A stretch of DNA of 64,000 nt from Xanthomonas vesicatoria ATCC 35937. GTDB taxonomy: Bacteria > Pseudomonadota > Gammaproteobacteria > Xanthomonadales > Xanthomonadaceae. The first letter of the stretch is position 1. Every line of letters begins with the position of its first letter. This document shows, piece by piece, positions 7,199-16,614 of the stretch. A model generated the notes under the pieces. That model ran no database searches. It was not told the DNA's origin and worked only from the letters and a program-made list of their open reading frames with translations. The stretch lies in contig NZ_CP018725.1 in NCBI RefSeq assembly GCF_001908725.1, forward strand, positions 4,960,001 through 5,024,000, written 5' to 3'. A program made the position numbers and the translations under genes.

Positions 7199-8794
7199 AT
7201 GGCCATCTACCACGCCAACGTCAAAACTTTCAGCCGTGCCAAAGGACATTCGTCCATCGCAGCCGCCGCCTACCGCGCCGGTCTGCTGTTGGAGGACGCG
7301 CTCACCGGCCTGCGCCACGACTATCGCCGCCGGGACGGCGTCGTCGAAACGCGCTGCATCGCCCCCGAGGACGCGCCCGATTGGGCCCTGGTCCCCGCTG
7401 AGCTCTGGCCAGCGGCGGAAGCGGCTGAGCGTCGCAAAGATTCGACGGTCGCACGGGAGTTCGAGTTCGCGTTGCCGCACGAACTCGATGACCTTCAGCG
7501 CTCCGAGCTGGCCGTGGAAGTCACCCGCGCATTGGTCGGGCGCTACGGCTTCGCGGCCCAGGCCAGCATCCACAGCCCAGGCAGCAAGGACGGCCTGAAC
7601 TGGCACGTCCACGTCCTGGCAACGACGCGGCGCATGGGACCGGACGGTCTTACGGACAAAACCAAGGAACTGGACGGCGGGCCGTCGGGACGTGTCGAGG
7701 TGCAGTGGGTGCGCGAACTCATCGCCTCCACCATCAACGCCCATCTCGAAAAGGCAGCGCTTGAGATTCGGGTAGACCACCGCAGTTTGGAAGCACAGGC
7801 GAGTGACGCCTTGGCGCGTGGCGACCTGGCCGCGGCGGCCATCCTGTCCCGGGAGCCCACCAAGCACGTCGGCAAGAACGGCACCGCGCTGGCCCGGCGG
7901 GGCCAAGCGTCGGAGCGGTTCGAGGCCAACCAGCTCATCGAAGAGACCAACGAGGAGACCTTCCGAAAACTCATCGCCGTGTTCGAGCAGGAGGGGCGCG
8001 CCATGCCCGTGCCGGACGGTCACAGCCAGGCCCAGGCCGAGCGCGAGGCTCGCCGACCTTCTGATGGGCTGTCCTTGCCGCTCGGGCGCGGGGCAGGGCA
8101 CATCGAGGTGTCCCGCAGCATGGCGACCATTGCCCGTGGGCTGGGACTGATGGAGGCGGAGGAGGCCAAGCCGCCGCGCGAGCCACGTTCGGTCGCCGAG
8201 CTCGCGGAGGAGGCCAGCGACGAATGGGGAGTGGCTGTCCAAGCGGATCCCCGCTTGGCTCAGACCCTCCAAGCAACCCAGCGCCTGTTGCAGTGGATCA
8301 GGGAACACGTGGCTGCCTTCGCCGAAGAGGCCCGGCTACGCCCGGACCTCAACGAGTTACTCCGTCGACTGCGGCGCTTCAAGGCAGCGGCCATGAAGTT
8401 TGCCCGGCGGCTAATGGGGGTGCGTCGAGCGGAGAAGCTGCACCACATGGCGGAGAACTCATGGCACGACTTCCTGGCGAACAATCCCGAGCCGGGGACC
8501 TCATGGACGCAGGGGGACTGGAAGCAGCGGCGCGGGCGTCGATTGAGCACCCTCGAAGCCCGAGCCGCGGAGCTGGCCAATGCAAGGGCCCGGGTGACCC
8601 CGGAGGAGCAAGCCCTCTGCGAGAAAGAGGCGTCGGACAGCGCGGCGCACCTGGAGGGGTGGAGCCGGGACATGCTTCAGCGCTACCTCTTGGAATTCGA
8701 CATGGCGCCCAAGCCAGATGGGCCCCGTCCCAACCCTGCCATCTCCGTTCCTCTTGCCCCGGCCTACGTTCCCAAGCCGCCGCGCTTCCACTGA
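7199..8794 (+). CDS. MobA/MobL family relaxase
   Basis: This 531-residue protein has an N-terminal MobA/MobL relaxase domain of about 240 residues. YHANVKTFSRAKGHSSI opens the domain. Tyr25 (AAYRAG) is the candidate nicking tyrosine and NWHVHVL (His136, His138) is the metal-binding histidine motif. The C-terminal half is helical and lacks recognisable helicase or primase motifs. It would nick oriT and pilot the strand during mobilization. Start 7199 gives the canonical MAIYHANVK opening, although the frame is open further upstream through the candidate oriT. A strong terminator follows 8 bases after the stop. Confidence 0.92.
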   Translation: MAIYHANVKTFSRAKGHSSIAAAAYRAGLLLEDALTGLRHDYRRRDGVVETRCIAPEDAPDWALVPAELWPAAEAAERRKDSTVAREFEFALPHELDDLQRSELAVEVTRALVGRYGFAAQASIHSPGSKDGLNWHVHVLATTRRMGPDGLTDKTKELDGGPSGRVEVQWVRELIASTINAHLEKAALEIRVDHRSLEAQASDALARGDLAAAAILSREPTKHVGKNGTALARRGQASERFEANQLIEETNEETFRKLIAVFEQEGRAMPVPDGHSQAQAEREARRPSDGLSLPLGRGAGHIEVSRSMATIARGLGLMEAEEAKPPREPRSVAELAEEASDEWGVAVQADPRLAQTLQATQRLLQWIREHVAAFAEEARLRPDLNELLRRLRRFKAAAMKFARRLMGVRRAEKLHHMAENSWHDFLANNPEPGTSWTQGDWKQRRGRRLSTLEARAAELANARARVTPEEQALCEKEASDSAAHLEGWSRDMLQRYLLEFDMAPKPDGPRPNPAISVPLAPAYVPKPPRFH

Positions 8795-8801
8795 GACCAA
8801 A

Positions 8802-8822
8802 GAGCCCCGCACTGCGGGGCTC
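8802..8822 (+). terminator. Hairpin terminator after relaxase
   Basis: GAGCCCCGC and GCGGGGCTC form a perfect 9-bp GC-rich stem with an ACT loop, followed by TTTG a few bases on. It also lies at the 3' end of the convergent small gene, so it may act in both directions. Confidence 0.75.
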
Positions 8823-8846
8823 AATGTTTGTGCTGTCTTGGCCGCT

Positions 8847-9188
8847 TCAGTGCAGGGTCGGGCGCTTCTTGCTGCGCACTGGGTCCAACTGCGCGTCTTT
8901 CTTATTCCGGCCCGCGCGCCATTCCTCCACCGACGGGAACTCGCGCACGATGACGGCCTCCCGGGTTCGCGCGGCTTGGGAGGGCTGGGGAGGAGTGTGC
9001 TCCAACGATTGAGCGGCGGCGCCTCCACCAGGGGGCTTCTTCTGGCTGTAGACAATCAGTTCGCCGGCGGACGCCCAGGCATTGCAAACATTCCGTTGAC
9101 GAACCAGCGGCTCGTCAGAGAGCGTTTGGCTCATCAGCCCGGCGAGCAAGTGGCCGGCGATCTCAAGTTGTTGGGGGTTGGTGGTCAT
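8847..9188 (-). CDS. Small hypothetical island protein
   Basis: I recognise no family in this 113-residue product. The N-terminal part (MTTNPQQLEIAGHLLAGLM) looks helical; residues about 50-75 are Pro/Gln/Gly-rich; the C terminus is basic. It is convergent with the relaxase. The start at 9188 was preferred over the longer frame because the upstream extension looks noncoding. It may be a small mobilization or regulatory protein, but nothing in the sequence says which. Confidence 0.5.
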   Translation of the reverse strand: MTTNPQQLEIAGHLLAGLMSQTLSDEPLVRQRNVCNAWASAGELIVYSQKKPPGGGAAAQSLEHTPPQPSQAARTREAVIVREFPSVEEWRAGRNKKDAQLDPVRSKKRPTLH

Positions 9189-9719
9189 GAAAACTCCTGC
9201 GTGTGGGGAAGTCCTCATCCAACCAAGAATCACCACTTCCGCAAGAGCTTGCTTCGGGAGCTATTTCACAAATTTGAATGCGCGCCGAGATTTGATTGTT
9301 GCTATGCCATCTTATGATGGGTGTTGCGAATGCAATCTGGCTTCTCGTTTTTGCGCAAACACTGACGGGCAACTTGAGACGAGTTAAGGACAGCAATTAA
9401 CGTGGGTCGGTGAACTCTAGCTTGTCAGCGATGCTGACCGACCAACCGCCAGTGTCTTCTCGTTACGCGATTAGCAGATTGTAGGCCTTTACTATGTGGA
9501 GCAGCAAAATTGGCCACGGCGCTGGGCGTGAAGGGCGGGAGCGTTTGCTTTTTTGCCGCCAAGCGCTGCTTTGCCTTGCCTCTGGAAGCTTTCCCGTCAG
9601 CTTGATCATTACCTCGATTAGAAACCGGGGCCTATCGGTGTCACTTGGTGACGTTAATTTAAAGAACCCCCCTTCGCGGGTTGTCCTTAAAAAATCTCAG
9701 GTTAGTTTTTGGTTGAAAA
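9189..9719. other. AT-rich intergenic stretch without a supported gene
   Basis: Over 530 bases with short frames only and no convincing ribosome site or protein-like composition. It contains a weak AACCC/GGGTT hairpin (about 9664-9682) followed on the minus strand by CTTT, which could terminate the leftward methyltransferase gene. Confidence 0.5.
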
Positions 9720-10574
9720 CTAGGCTGCAAAGGGCATTGAAAGTGAAGAAGGGCACGCCAATCTGGGAGAAAGGATCAATAGCTCAGATGCGCGCCTCTT
9801 AATTTGTGCGTAGTAAGTCAGTCCCTTCCTATATGTTGGAATGCCTGAGTAAAGATCCTCGATTTGAGGGACGTCATCGTAGGTCAGCATCCACGGATTT
9901 TTCAGATTTCGGACAAGCTGTGCCAGCCTTACATGATCCTCAGGGTTATAAAAGCTTAGATAAAGATCGCGCCCTTGAGCGTAATAGGGTGGGTCAATAT
10001 TAATTAGGCCGCGCTTAGGAAGTTCCTTCTCCCACTTTCGGAGGCATTCTTCTGCGTCAAGGTGCGTAATTTTAATCACGTCCTTGTAGACGTGGATTCT
10101 CTGAATTTTGTGGATCAAGTCTGATTTGTTGAATCGGCAGTCAAGTTTGTAGTTACCCTGCTGGTCTTTACCGCCGATCACCCCACCCTTGAGTATCCCT
10201 GATCGGTTTGTGCGATTAAGAAAAAGTGTTGCGAAAGCTAAATCTAGTTCCGAAGATCCTCTGGAGGAAATGGTGGTCCGCTGTTTGTGCCATTCGTCAA
10301 TAGTTACGGCGGTCTTTTCAATTTTACTGCACAAGTTATCAGGCGAGTGAACCACGGTTTTCCAGAATGCATAAATGGCAGGGTCAATGTCATTGAGCCA
10401 AACCTCGGTCATATCGCCATTGAGCAGTAGGCGCCAAGCGATGCCGGCTCCTCCCGCAAAAGGTTCCGCATAGACTCCGCCGTACAGGCCGTTGGCACGG
10501 GCGAGGTCTATTACGAATGGCGCAAGCTGCGTCTTGCCGCCTGGGTAGCGCAGTGGGGAGTTCGTAACGGGCAT
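9720..10574 (-). CDS. D12-class adenine-specific DNA methyltransferase (Dam-like)
   Basis: The 284-residue enzyme is of the D12/Dam alpha class. LRYPGGK (8-14) and EPFAGGAG (37-44) form the S-adenosylmethionine site and DPPYY (194-198) is the catalytic motif IV. AAGGTG precedes the ATG at good spacing. It would methylate N6 of adenine in a site I cannot predict. It is 54 bases downstream of, and collinear with, the ParB-like gene, and has no adjacent restriction endonuclease. It may therefore be a solitary modification enzyme, part of a two-gene defence or anti-restriction unit, or protection for the element. Confidence 0.88.
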   Translation of the reverse strand: MPVTNSPLRYPGGKTQLAPFVIDLARANGLYGGVYAEPFAGGAGIAWRLLLNGDMTEVWLNDIDPAIYAFWKTVVHSPDNLCSKIEKTAVTIDEWHKQRTTISSRGSSELDLAFATLFLNRTNRSGILKGGVIGGKDQQGNYKLDCRFNKSDLIHKIQRIHVYKDVIKITHLDAEECLRKWEKELPKRGLINIDPPYYAQGRDLYLSFYNPEDHVRLAQLVRNLKNPWMLTYDDVPQIEDLYSGIPTYRKGLTYYAQIKRRASELLILSPRLACPSSLSMPFAA

Positions 10575-10628
10575 TCACACACCTTAGCGTAATTGAAGCA
10601 ATCTGGCCAGCGATCTAACTGTATGATT

Positions 10629-12008
10629 TCAATGGCTATTTTTCTCAAGTTGTTCCAGCATAGCTTCGAGTGCAGGCCGCCATGTATCAAAGTGTTTCTT
10701 TAAATCGTTAGAAGTTGGAATGATTCCTCCATGAACGGCGTGACCCAGGCTATGCAGGCTATGACCAGTGTTCAATGCTCCTGCTGCCTTCTCGACGTTA
10801 GTCGTGGCTTTACCTGTGACGCCGGATTTGCGCAGTTCTTCAGCACAAGCTTGCGTAAGGGCAGCGTCACTCATGCCTGGACGATGTCTTTTATGACTTC
10901 TAGCGTATAAGGTGAGAATCTGCTCTACCAATGCCCGGAGCAGGTAGTTTCCGCTAAAAGTAAAGTCGTGAATTTCTAGATTTATTCCTTCCCGCCGGAG
11001 CCTTAGTAGGACTGGATCGTTTATGCTAACTCGGAAGTCGCTCGGAATAAGTCGTTTTCTCGACTCTGGATGATTGGCGCTTCGTTTTTTTGCTGCGCCT
11101 TGACTAATCTCCTGAGTTGCTCGAAGTTTAGTTGCAGCAGGAGCCGTCTGCGACTGCTCAAGTGGAGTAATGGGAGCAAAGCCTTGAGCTTTTAGGTCGT
11201 TTGCATACGCCAGACGTTCGGAACTTGTCGTTCGGGAGTTCACAGGGAATGAGCCGTCCGGGAGCGCGGCCACACTATCCGTAACTAATTTCAATAGGGC
11301 ATTATCAACCTCATCAACGTCGTGCGTATAGATTAGTTCTTTGCTGCTTCCCAGTCCTAAAATTGCTCGGACACCTGGAGTGCCCAAATATCTGGTGATT
11401 GTAGTCAGATTGATAGATTTTCTTGCGTGCGGGGTGAGCACGCCCCGTGCTACCAATCTGTCGAGAACACCTACTGCCAAGGTATTGGCGTGTGCAGCAG
11501 TCTTCGGACTTCCACCAGCCGCTCTATTTTGTTGCGTTGAGTCCCATCCTTTCGTTCCGGCCCCGCCCTGTTGTCCCAAATGCCGGAGCTGGATCCATTG
11601 CTGGGCCTCGGCTTCGCTCTTAAATACAAACGCTTTGACTTCTTTTGGAAGCTGGGCTCTTGAGGATAGAGCACGAAGCTGTGGTCGGACCGACTCGGGA
11701 GCCCGGCTCGGGTCATTGGCAATGATGAGTGCACAGGTCCTACGATTTCCTTCCACTGAAACATAGTGTCCCGGTAACCCATCCATAGGGACGACCCCAA
11801 GGACCTCTAGTGGGCTTAGTGAGCCGCGTTGCACAATGTCTTTAGCAAGCTCTGCAATGAGCTCGTTGTCGCATAGCGCCGCAATGGCCTCTTCCTCACT
11901 TTGAACCGGCTCATGCCGGGGATTAGCTAGGTTGAGATGAAGTTTGCTGACCTGAATCAGTTGGTCTCCGAGTAGCCAAGCCTGCGTTTCTTTAACTTCT
12001 GAGCTCAT
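10629..12008 (-). CDS. ParB/Srx-fold nuclease-like protein paired with methyltransferase
   Basis: In this 459-residue protein the N-terminal ~110 residues are ParB/sulfiredoxin-like: LAKDIVQRGSLSPLEV (about 54-69) and the signature VEGNRR (85-90). The middle (about 110-330) is rich in short motifs I cannot place. The C terminus (about 350-455) is helical with SLHSLGHAVHGG, which may be a separate sensor or HEPN-like helical domain. ATG 12008 has AGGGGG upstream at long spacing; ATG 12065 is the alternative. ParB-fold proteins next to DNA methylases can be nucleases, partition-like factors or nucleotide-binding regulators. Here no partition ATPase is present, so a plasmid-partition role is unlikely. 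Confidence 0.75.
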   Translation of the reverse strand: MSSEVKETQAWLLGDQLIQVSKLHLNLANPRHEPVQSEEEAIAALCDNELIAELAKDIVQRGSLSPLEVLGVVPMDGLPGHYVSVEGNRRTCALIIANDPSRAPESVRPQLRALSSRAQLPKEVKAFVFKSEAEAQQWIQLRHLGQQGGAGTKGWDSTQQNRAAGGSPKTAAHANTLAVGVLDRLVARGVLTPHARKSINLTTITRYLGTPGVRAILGLGSSKELIYTHDVDEVDNALLKLVTDSVAALPDGSFPVNSRTTSSERLAYANDLKAQGFAPITPLEQSQTAPAATKLRATQEISQGAAKKRSANHPESRKRLIPSDFRVSINDPVLLRLRREGINLEIHDFTFSGNYLLRALVEQILTLYARSHKRHRPGMSDAALTQACAEELRKSGVTGKATTNVEKAAGALNTGHSLHSLGHAVHGGIIPTSNDLKKHFDTWRPALEAMLEQLEKNSH

Positions 12009-12233
12009 GAGATTGGTTTCCCCCTGTTGGCATGCGTTCAGGTAGTGTGCCATCCGTCCGTTCATAAAGCAGTAGGGTTTTACCTACAGCGGCGTGCCAG
12101 AACTGCTGATGAGCGCGCTCAGGATTCGGTGGCAAGCACGCAAAGCCGCTAGGGCGACAGCAAGGCATTGCTGGCCGCGCAAGAAGTAGATGCTTTCCCT
12201 GAAGTGCCGGTATGATCGAGGAAACATTGAAAG

Positions 12234-12255
12234 GAAACCTGCCAAGCAGGCTTTC
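12234..12255 (+). terminator. Stem-loop, possible terminator or small-RNA end
   Basis: CCTGC (12238-12242) and GCAGG (12246-12250) pair across a CAA loop, and flanking GAAA and TTTC extend the stem with one bulged C. No supported gene ends just before it on either strand, so its role is unclear. Confidence 0.35.
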
Positions 12256-12557
12256 TGCAACGGTGAGAAGGGCTTAGGTTGAAGGTGATCCGATCCCACT
12301 CTCTCCGCCACATGTCGCTGCAAAGTACTGAGCACATGTTTTCCCATGGGTGAGTTGGTTCGGGTGCTCTGCTGTTCAACACTCCGACGAATGGTCTTTC
12401 GCTCCGCAAGTCAAGAACGAAGCTTCTGTAGAACCATCGCCCCACACCCTGAATTACGAGACAACCTTAATTGGTGTCGGCACCAGGCATCGGGTTTCTT
12501 CTAGCAGATACTTCTTTCGGGCGCCAGCTAGCCGCGCGCCCAGCCGGCGATAAGGGC

Positions 12558-12786
12558 GCGCCGAATTCAAGACGAAGGCCGTAGGCTGCAACGCCCTTTC
12601 ATGGCCGTCGCCCCGAGCTGACGACGCCCGATTTGAGCGAGTGATCAAGCATGCGCTACCGCTCGACTTCAGACTCTGGCACCTGAGCGATCCCATTGGT
12701 GTTGCGCTGCAGGTCGGCGCGTTGCCTGAACTGAAAAAGCTGCGCTACCGCTTCGAAGGCGATCTGGAGACGCATTGCGTGTGTTA
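12558..12786 (+). pseudogene. Coding-like fragment without start
   Basis: After an in-frame TAA, one frame runs open for about 75 codons to TAA 12784-12786. Its C-terminal part reads like protein (LPLDFRLWHLSDPIGVAL, then LPELKKLRYRFEGDLE). There is no start codon with a ribosome site. I do not recognise the family. It may be the remnant of a chromosomal gene cut by island insertion, or simply an open frame by chance. Confidence 0.3.
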
Positions 12787-12922
12787 ATGCGTGGCATCAC
12801 GCGCAGGTAGATGCGGCTGAAGATATCGTTGCGCGATGCTGTGACTAGGCTGTGTGGCATCACCGCATGTGCGCACTGGGAATGGTAATGCTGGCACGCC
12901 ACTACCAGGATCCGTCACTGCG

Positions 12923-13528
12923 ATGCACGACAAGACAGCGACTGCTATCGCCGATATGGCGGCACCACGAGACGCAGACGATGCGATTGAGACGGTCTGG
13001 ACAATCGGCCATTCCACCAAGAGCTGGGAAACGTTTGTTGCGCTGTTGAAGGCGCACGACATTCAGGCCCTGGTGGACGTTCGGCGCTTTCCGGGCTCAC
13101 GTCGCTATCCATGGTTTGCCAGCGATACGATGGCGCAGGCGTTACAAGTGGAATCGGTGCGTTATGTGTGGCTGCCGCAATTAGGTGGACGGCGCAACGC
13201 ACAGCCTGGTTCACCTAATGGCGGGTGGCGCAATGCGGCATTTCAGGGCTACGCCGACCACATGACCAGCGCAGAATTCGAGGATGGATTAGCGCAGGTG
13301 CTGGCACTTGCGCGCGTGCATCGCACAACGCTGATGTGTGCAGAAGCGGTGTGGTGGCAATGCCATCGGCGCCTGATCGCTGATCTGCTGCTGCATCGCG
13401 GCTGTCGGGTGTTGCATGTCCTGAGCGAAAAACCCGCCCAGCCCCACCAGCTGAATCCGGATGCGCGCGCGGTTGGGCGAGATCTGATCTATCCGCCGTT
13501 ACAGGCGGGGCTGTTCTGCGCCGACTAG
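12923..13528 (+). CDS. DUF488 family protein
   Basis: This 201-residue protein matches DUF488 throughout: TIGHST (27-32), DVRRFP (52-57) and the conserved MCAE...CHRR motif (138-150). The family is small and cytosolic with conserved cysteines, and no firm biochemical role is known to me. Start 12923 has AGGA upstream; ATG 12956 is an alternative because the family usually begins near the TIGHST strand. It appears to be the first intact chromosomal gene right of the island. Confidence 0.85.
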   Translation: MHDKTATAIADMAAPRDADDAIETVWTIGHSTKSWETFVALLKAHDIQALVDVRRFPGSRRYPWFASDTMAQALQVESVRYVWLPQLGGRRNAQPGSPNGGWRNAAFQGYADHMTSAEFEDGLAQVLALARVHRTTLMCAEAVWWQCHRRLIADLLLHRGCRVLHVLSEKPAQPHQLNPDARAVGRDLIYPPLQAGLFCAD

Positions 13529-13580
13529 GCATGACCTAGAGCGATTCGCGTCGTGCGGACAGTACGTCGCCGGTTGCCTG

Positions 13581-13596
13581 CGCAGCACGCGCTGCG
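13581..13596. terminator. Short hairpin between convergent genes
   Basis: CGCAGC and GCTGCG pair across an ACGC loop in the 93-base gap between the convergent DUF488 and chemoreceptor genes. It has no U-tract, so bidirectional termination is only a suggestion. Confidence 0.3.
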
Positions 13597-13621
13597 ACAG
13601 GTCCCCTGATCGCCCAGCTAC

Positions 13622-15733
13622 TCACATCACTGTGGCCTTGACCTTGAACACTTCCACGGTGCGGATCAGCTCCACAGAGTGGTCTTCCAATGCACGCGCG
13701 GCGGTGCTGGCGGCTTCGACCAGGCGGACGTTCTGCTGCGTCGTTTCGTCCATCTGGGCGATGGTGTGGTTGACCTGTTCGATGCCTCCGGCCTGTTCCT
13801 GCGAGGCGGCGGAAATGTGGCCCATGATGTCGGTGACGTGCTGCACGCTTGTGACGACCTCGCCCATGGTGGTACCGGCCTTGTGCACCAAGGCCGAGCC
13901 ATCGGCGACGCGCTGTACCGAGTCTTCGATCAGGCGTTTGATTTCCTTGGCGGCATCGGATGAGCGGTGCGAGAGGGTACGCACTTCCGAGGCGACGACG
14001 GCGAACCCGCGGCCTTGCTCGCCTGCGCGTGCGGCCTCGACGGCGGCATTCAACGCCAGAATGTTGGTCTGGAAGGCAATGCCGTCGATGACCGAGATGA
14101 TATCGGCGATGCGCTTTGAAGAAGCTTCAATGCCGGACATCGTCTCGATCACCTGGCTAACCACATCGCGTCCTTCGGAGGCCACTTGGGCGGCGCCGCG
14201 TGCGAGCTGGTTGGCACGGCCGGCGTGCTCGGCGTTCTGCTTGACGGTGGAAGTCAGCTCTTCCATCGAGGCCGCGGTTTGTTCGAGATTGGTCGCCTGT
14301 TGATCACTGCGGCGCGCCAGTTCCTGGTTGCTGCTGGCGATATCTTCGGCGGCAAAGCCAATGCTGTTGGAAGTGGTCTGGATCTGGCTGACGATGCCGG
14401 TAAGGCGATGCACGGTGCTATTGGCATCGTCGCGCATGGCGGCGAACACGCCATGGTAATTGCCCGACATGCGCACGGTCAGGTCGCCGTCGGCGATGGC
14501 GCGCAGCAGCTCGGAGAGCTTGGCCAGGTTGGTGTCGGAGGTGGCCATCATGGTGTTGAGGTTTTCCACCATCAGGCGGAAGTCGTGCTCGAACTTTTCC
14601 GGCTGTCCGCGTAGCGCGAAGTCGCCTGCACATGCGGCTTGGGTCAGGGCGTGAATCTGCGCATTGATGGCGAGCAAGTTTTGCTTGACCTGCTGCATGG
14701 TAGTGGTGATGGCGGCTTTCTCGCCGGGGTAGTGTTCGATTTCCGGGGTGAGGTCGCCGACCGCGTAGCGACCCATGACCTCGGTCATGCGTAGCTGGGT
14801 CTGCACGTGCGCGTGCACCAGCACGTTGGTGTCCTGCACCATGTGCGCATATTCGCCTGGAAATTGCCGCGGGTCGCTGCGGTAAGTGATCTGGCCAGCG
14901 TCGTGACGGGCTGCCATGGTGCGCTGCGCCGAGATGACATCCCGCAGACGGCGCTGCATTTGCTGCATTGCACGCAGCAACTGACCGGATTCGTCCTTGC
15001 CCGCCTGGGTGTCGGAGCTGCTGAGATCGCCCGCACTGATGCGCTCGGCCAACTGCAGCGACAAACGCAAGGGCAGCACAACGCTGCGGGTGAGCAGCAA
15101 GGCAATCGCGGCGCCCAATAGCAACGCGACGACAGTGGAGATCACCATGAGCATGGCAAAGCCTCGCGCGGTGGCAACGGCTTCCTTGGCGGCTTGGCGG
15201 TTCTTCTGCTCTTGCAGGTCGATAAAGGCATTGATGCTGGCAAGCCAATCGATAAAAGCCGGGCGTGCTTCCTGCAGCAGGCGTTGCTCGGCATGCATGC
15301 GATCCGCTGCGTCGCGGAAGGTGCGTACCTGCGCGATGAGTGGCAGGGTGCGCTGCTCGATGGATTTGATTTGCTGCAGAATCGTTTTTTCCCGCGCGTC
15401 GGTCGAGGCGGCGATCATGTTGTCGAGCGGCTGCGCGGAACGGGCGTAGTCGGCGGCCAGTTTGTCGATCAATTGCTCCGCAGCGTGCCTGTCCGACGGC
15501 GCATCCATCAGCACCACATCGCGCAAGGCGATCGCCCGGTCGTGCACGCTGCCACGGAAGTTGATCGCATAGCGTTGCTTGACGCTGTTGACTTCATTGA
15601 TCGCGGTCAATTGGCGATCGATGCTGCGCACGCGCTGGATGCCGACCACGGTGAGTATCACCATCAGGACGATGATCGCGAGAAAGCCCAGGGACAGGCG
15701 CTGGCCAATGCGGAGATTCGAGAGGGTGTGCAT
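13622..15733 (-). CDS. Methyl-accepting chemotaxis protein
   Basis: This 703-residue chemoreceptor has an N-terminal membrane segment (about 11-32), a periplasmic four-helix-type sensor (about 33-190), a second membrane segment (about 191-213) and HAMP-like repeats. It ends in a cytoplasmic signalling hairpin containing the nearly invariant [20 protein letters not shown] tip. It would signal ligand binding to CheA/CheW at the cell pole. No CheR/CheB-binding pentapeptide is obvious at the C terminus. The start was set at 15733 ([13 protein letters not shown]), which places a short basic segment before the first membrane helix. It is transcribed alone, with no che genes nearby. Confidence 0.93.
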   Translation of the reverse strand: MHTLSNLRIGQRLSLGFLAIIVLMVILTVVGIQRVRSIDRQLTAINEVNSVKQRYAINFRGSVHDRAIALRDVVLMDAPSDRHAAEQLIDKLAADYARSAQPLDNMIAASTDAREKTILQQIKSIEQRTLPLIAQVRTFRDAADRMHAEQRLLQEARPAFIDWLASINAFIDLQEQKNRQAAKEAVATARGFAMLMVISTVVALLLGAAIALLLTRSVVLPLRLSLQLAERISAGDLSSSDTQAGKDESGQLLRAMQQMQRRLRDVISAQRTMAARHDAGQITYRSDPRQFPGEYAHMVQDTNVLVHAHVQTQLRMTEVMGRYAVGDLTPEIEHYPGEKAAITTTMQQVKQNLLAINAQIHALTQAACAGDFALRGQPEKFEHDFRLMVENLNTMMATSDTNLAKLSELLRAIADGDLTVRMSGNYHGVFAAMRDDANSTVHRLTGIVSQIQTTSNSIGFAAEDIASSNQELARRSDQQATNLEQTAASMEELTSTVKQNAEHAGRANQLARGAAQVASEGRDVVSQVIETMSGIEASSKRIADIISVIDGIAFQTNILALNAAVEAARAGEQGRGFAVVASEVRTLSHRSSDAAKEIKRLIEDSVQRVADGSALVHKAGTTMGEVVTSVQHVTDIMGHISAASQEQAGGIEQVNHTIAQMDETTQQNVRLVEAASTAARALEDHSVELIRTVEVFKVKATVM

Positions 15734-16614
15734 AGGAAGATCGGTGATCCGCGCAAGCGGAGAGCGAGGGAGTCCCAACAGGGGCAGGGAGGCGATGGCA
15801 GGCGTGTGACGTCGAACAGCGGGTGTCGCCGTGATCGCGTCTCGTCCCGTTCGTTAGCGACCCCAAGTATTGGAACTGTACCCGCGGTGCCCCCGACATT
15901 CAGGCGCGGTTGGACTGCTCCAAAGGCCTTGGGATGAGCGGTAGATAAGGTCGGATAGGCCCAGGCAGCCAGCAGGTCTCATGCACGCTGCTGCGTGCGT
16001 TGCCCGGAAGCGATCAAGTCACAAGTACAGGCACCCGGCTGCAGGTCCGGGATCTGGGCGACTGCGATTGATCAATATGCGCAGCCGGACTGTTCCTTCG
16101 TCTTCCCTTCCTACCCGGGTCTGGCGGTGCAACCGCCGCGCATAGCCGGAATTGCCTGGCCGCAGCGGAAGTCGCCGGCAAGCGCGCTTCCGATCTTCTA
16201 GTAATGGAGCTGCGGACGTGCAGGCGCGCCCTTCAATCGTCTACATCGGTAAGGTGGATGCGAGGACGCGCTGCGTTGGACGACCGCTCGTCTAACTGCC
16301 AACTGCAGGCCAGGGTTTGCTGGTCGTTTCAGGCTAACGCCTATCCTCACGCGCTGCGCAGTACCGTGGCGCTGTCCGCACGCGCCGGCGGCAGCACAGG
16401 CGGTTGGATGGACGCCACCCGCCTTAGGTCGGATGATGGCGGCGGTATGGGCGGTCGATCGTGCTGTTGGCGATGCACCGCGTGGTCTTGGGCTCTTTAA
16501 CGGTTTGGCACAGATGCACGGATGGATGAACAGTCATCAGGGCGCACACGGCGTAGCGATGCAGTCGCGTCGTGCGCCTCCTCTGCGGCATACGGTCCAG
16601 TGGATGCGGGTGGC
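15734..16614. other. Long intergenic region, nothing identified
   Basis: About 880 bases between the divergent chemoreceptor and kinase genes. Only short frames without protein-like composition or ribosome sites are present. I looked for sigma-54, sigma-28 and strong sigma-70 promoters by eye and found none worth claiming. Confidence 0.5.

Larger units (their letters stand above)
1..12300. mobile_element. Integrated mobilizable island (left end outside window)
   Basis: The stretch carries a relaxase, a TraD-like protein, a candidate oriT and defence-like cargo. It is visibly richer in A and T (most clearly 3.7-6.9 kb and 9.2-12.3 kb) than the chromosome that follows. No integrase, replication gene or type IV secretion gene is visible, so it is either an integrated mobilizable element or the end of a larger ICE. 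The right boundary is only bracketed, between the ParB-like gene and the DUF488 gene; I could not identify att repeats or a target tRNA. Confidence 0.7.
12009..12922. other. Island-chromosome junction region without an intact gene
   Basis: About 0.9 kb in which no frame looks like a complete gene. It holds a stem-loop at 12234-12255 and a coding-like fragment at 12558-12786. Base composition changes from island-like to chromosome-like across it. No att repeat or tRNA was identified. Confidence 0.5.

Noticed and set aside
10629..12008. Plasmid partition ParB
   Set aside because: No ParA neighbour or parS-like repeats, and it is paired with a methyltransferase instead.
12084..12445. Minus-strand frames as genes near the island end
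   Set aside because: No ribosome sites, protein-unlike composition, and they overlap a stem-loop.
16496..16511. Sigma-54 promoter at a TGGCAC motif before the first hybrid kinase
   Set aside because: Spacing between the GG and GC elements does not match the -24/-12 pattern.
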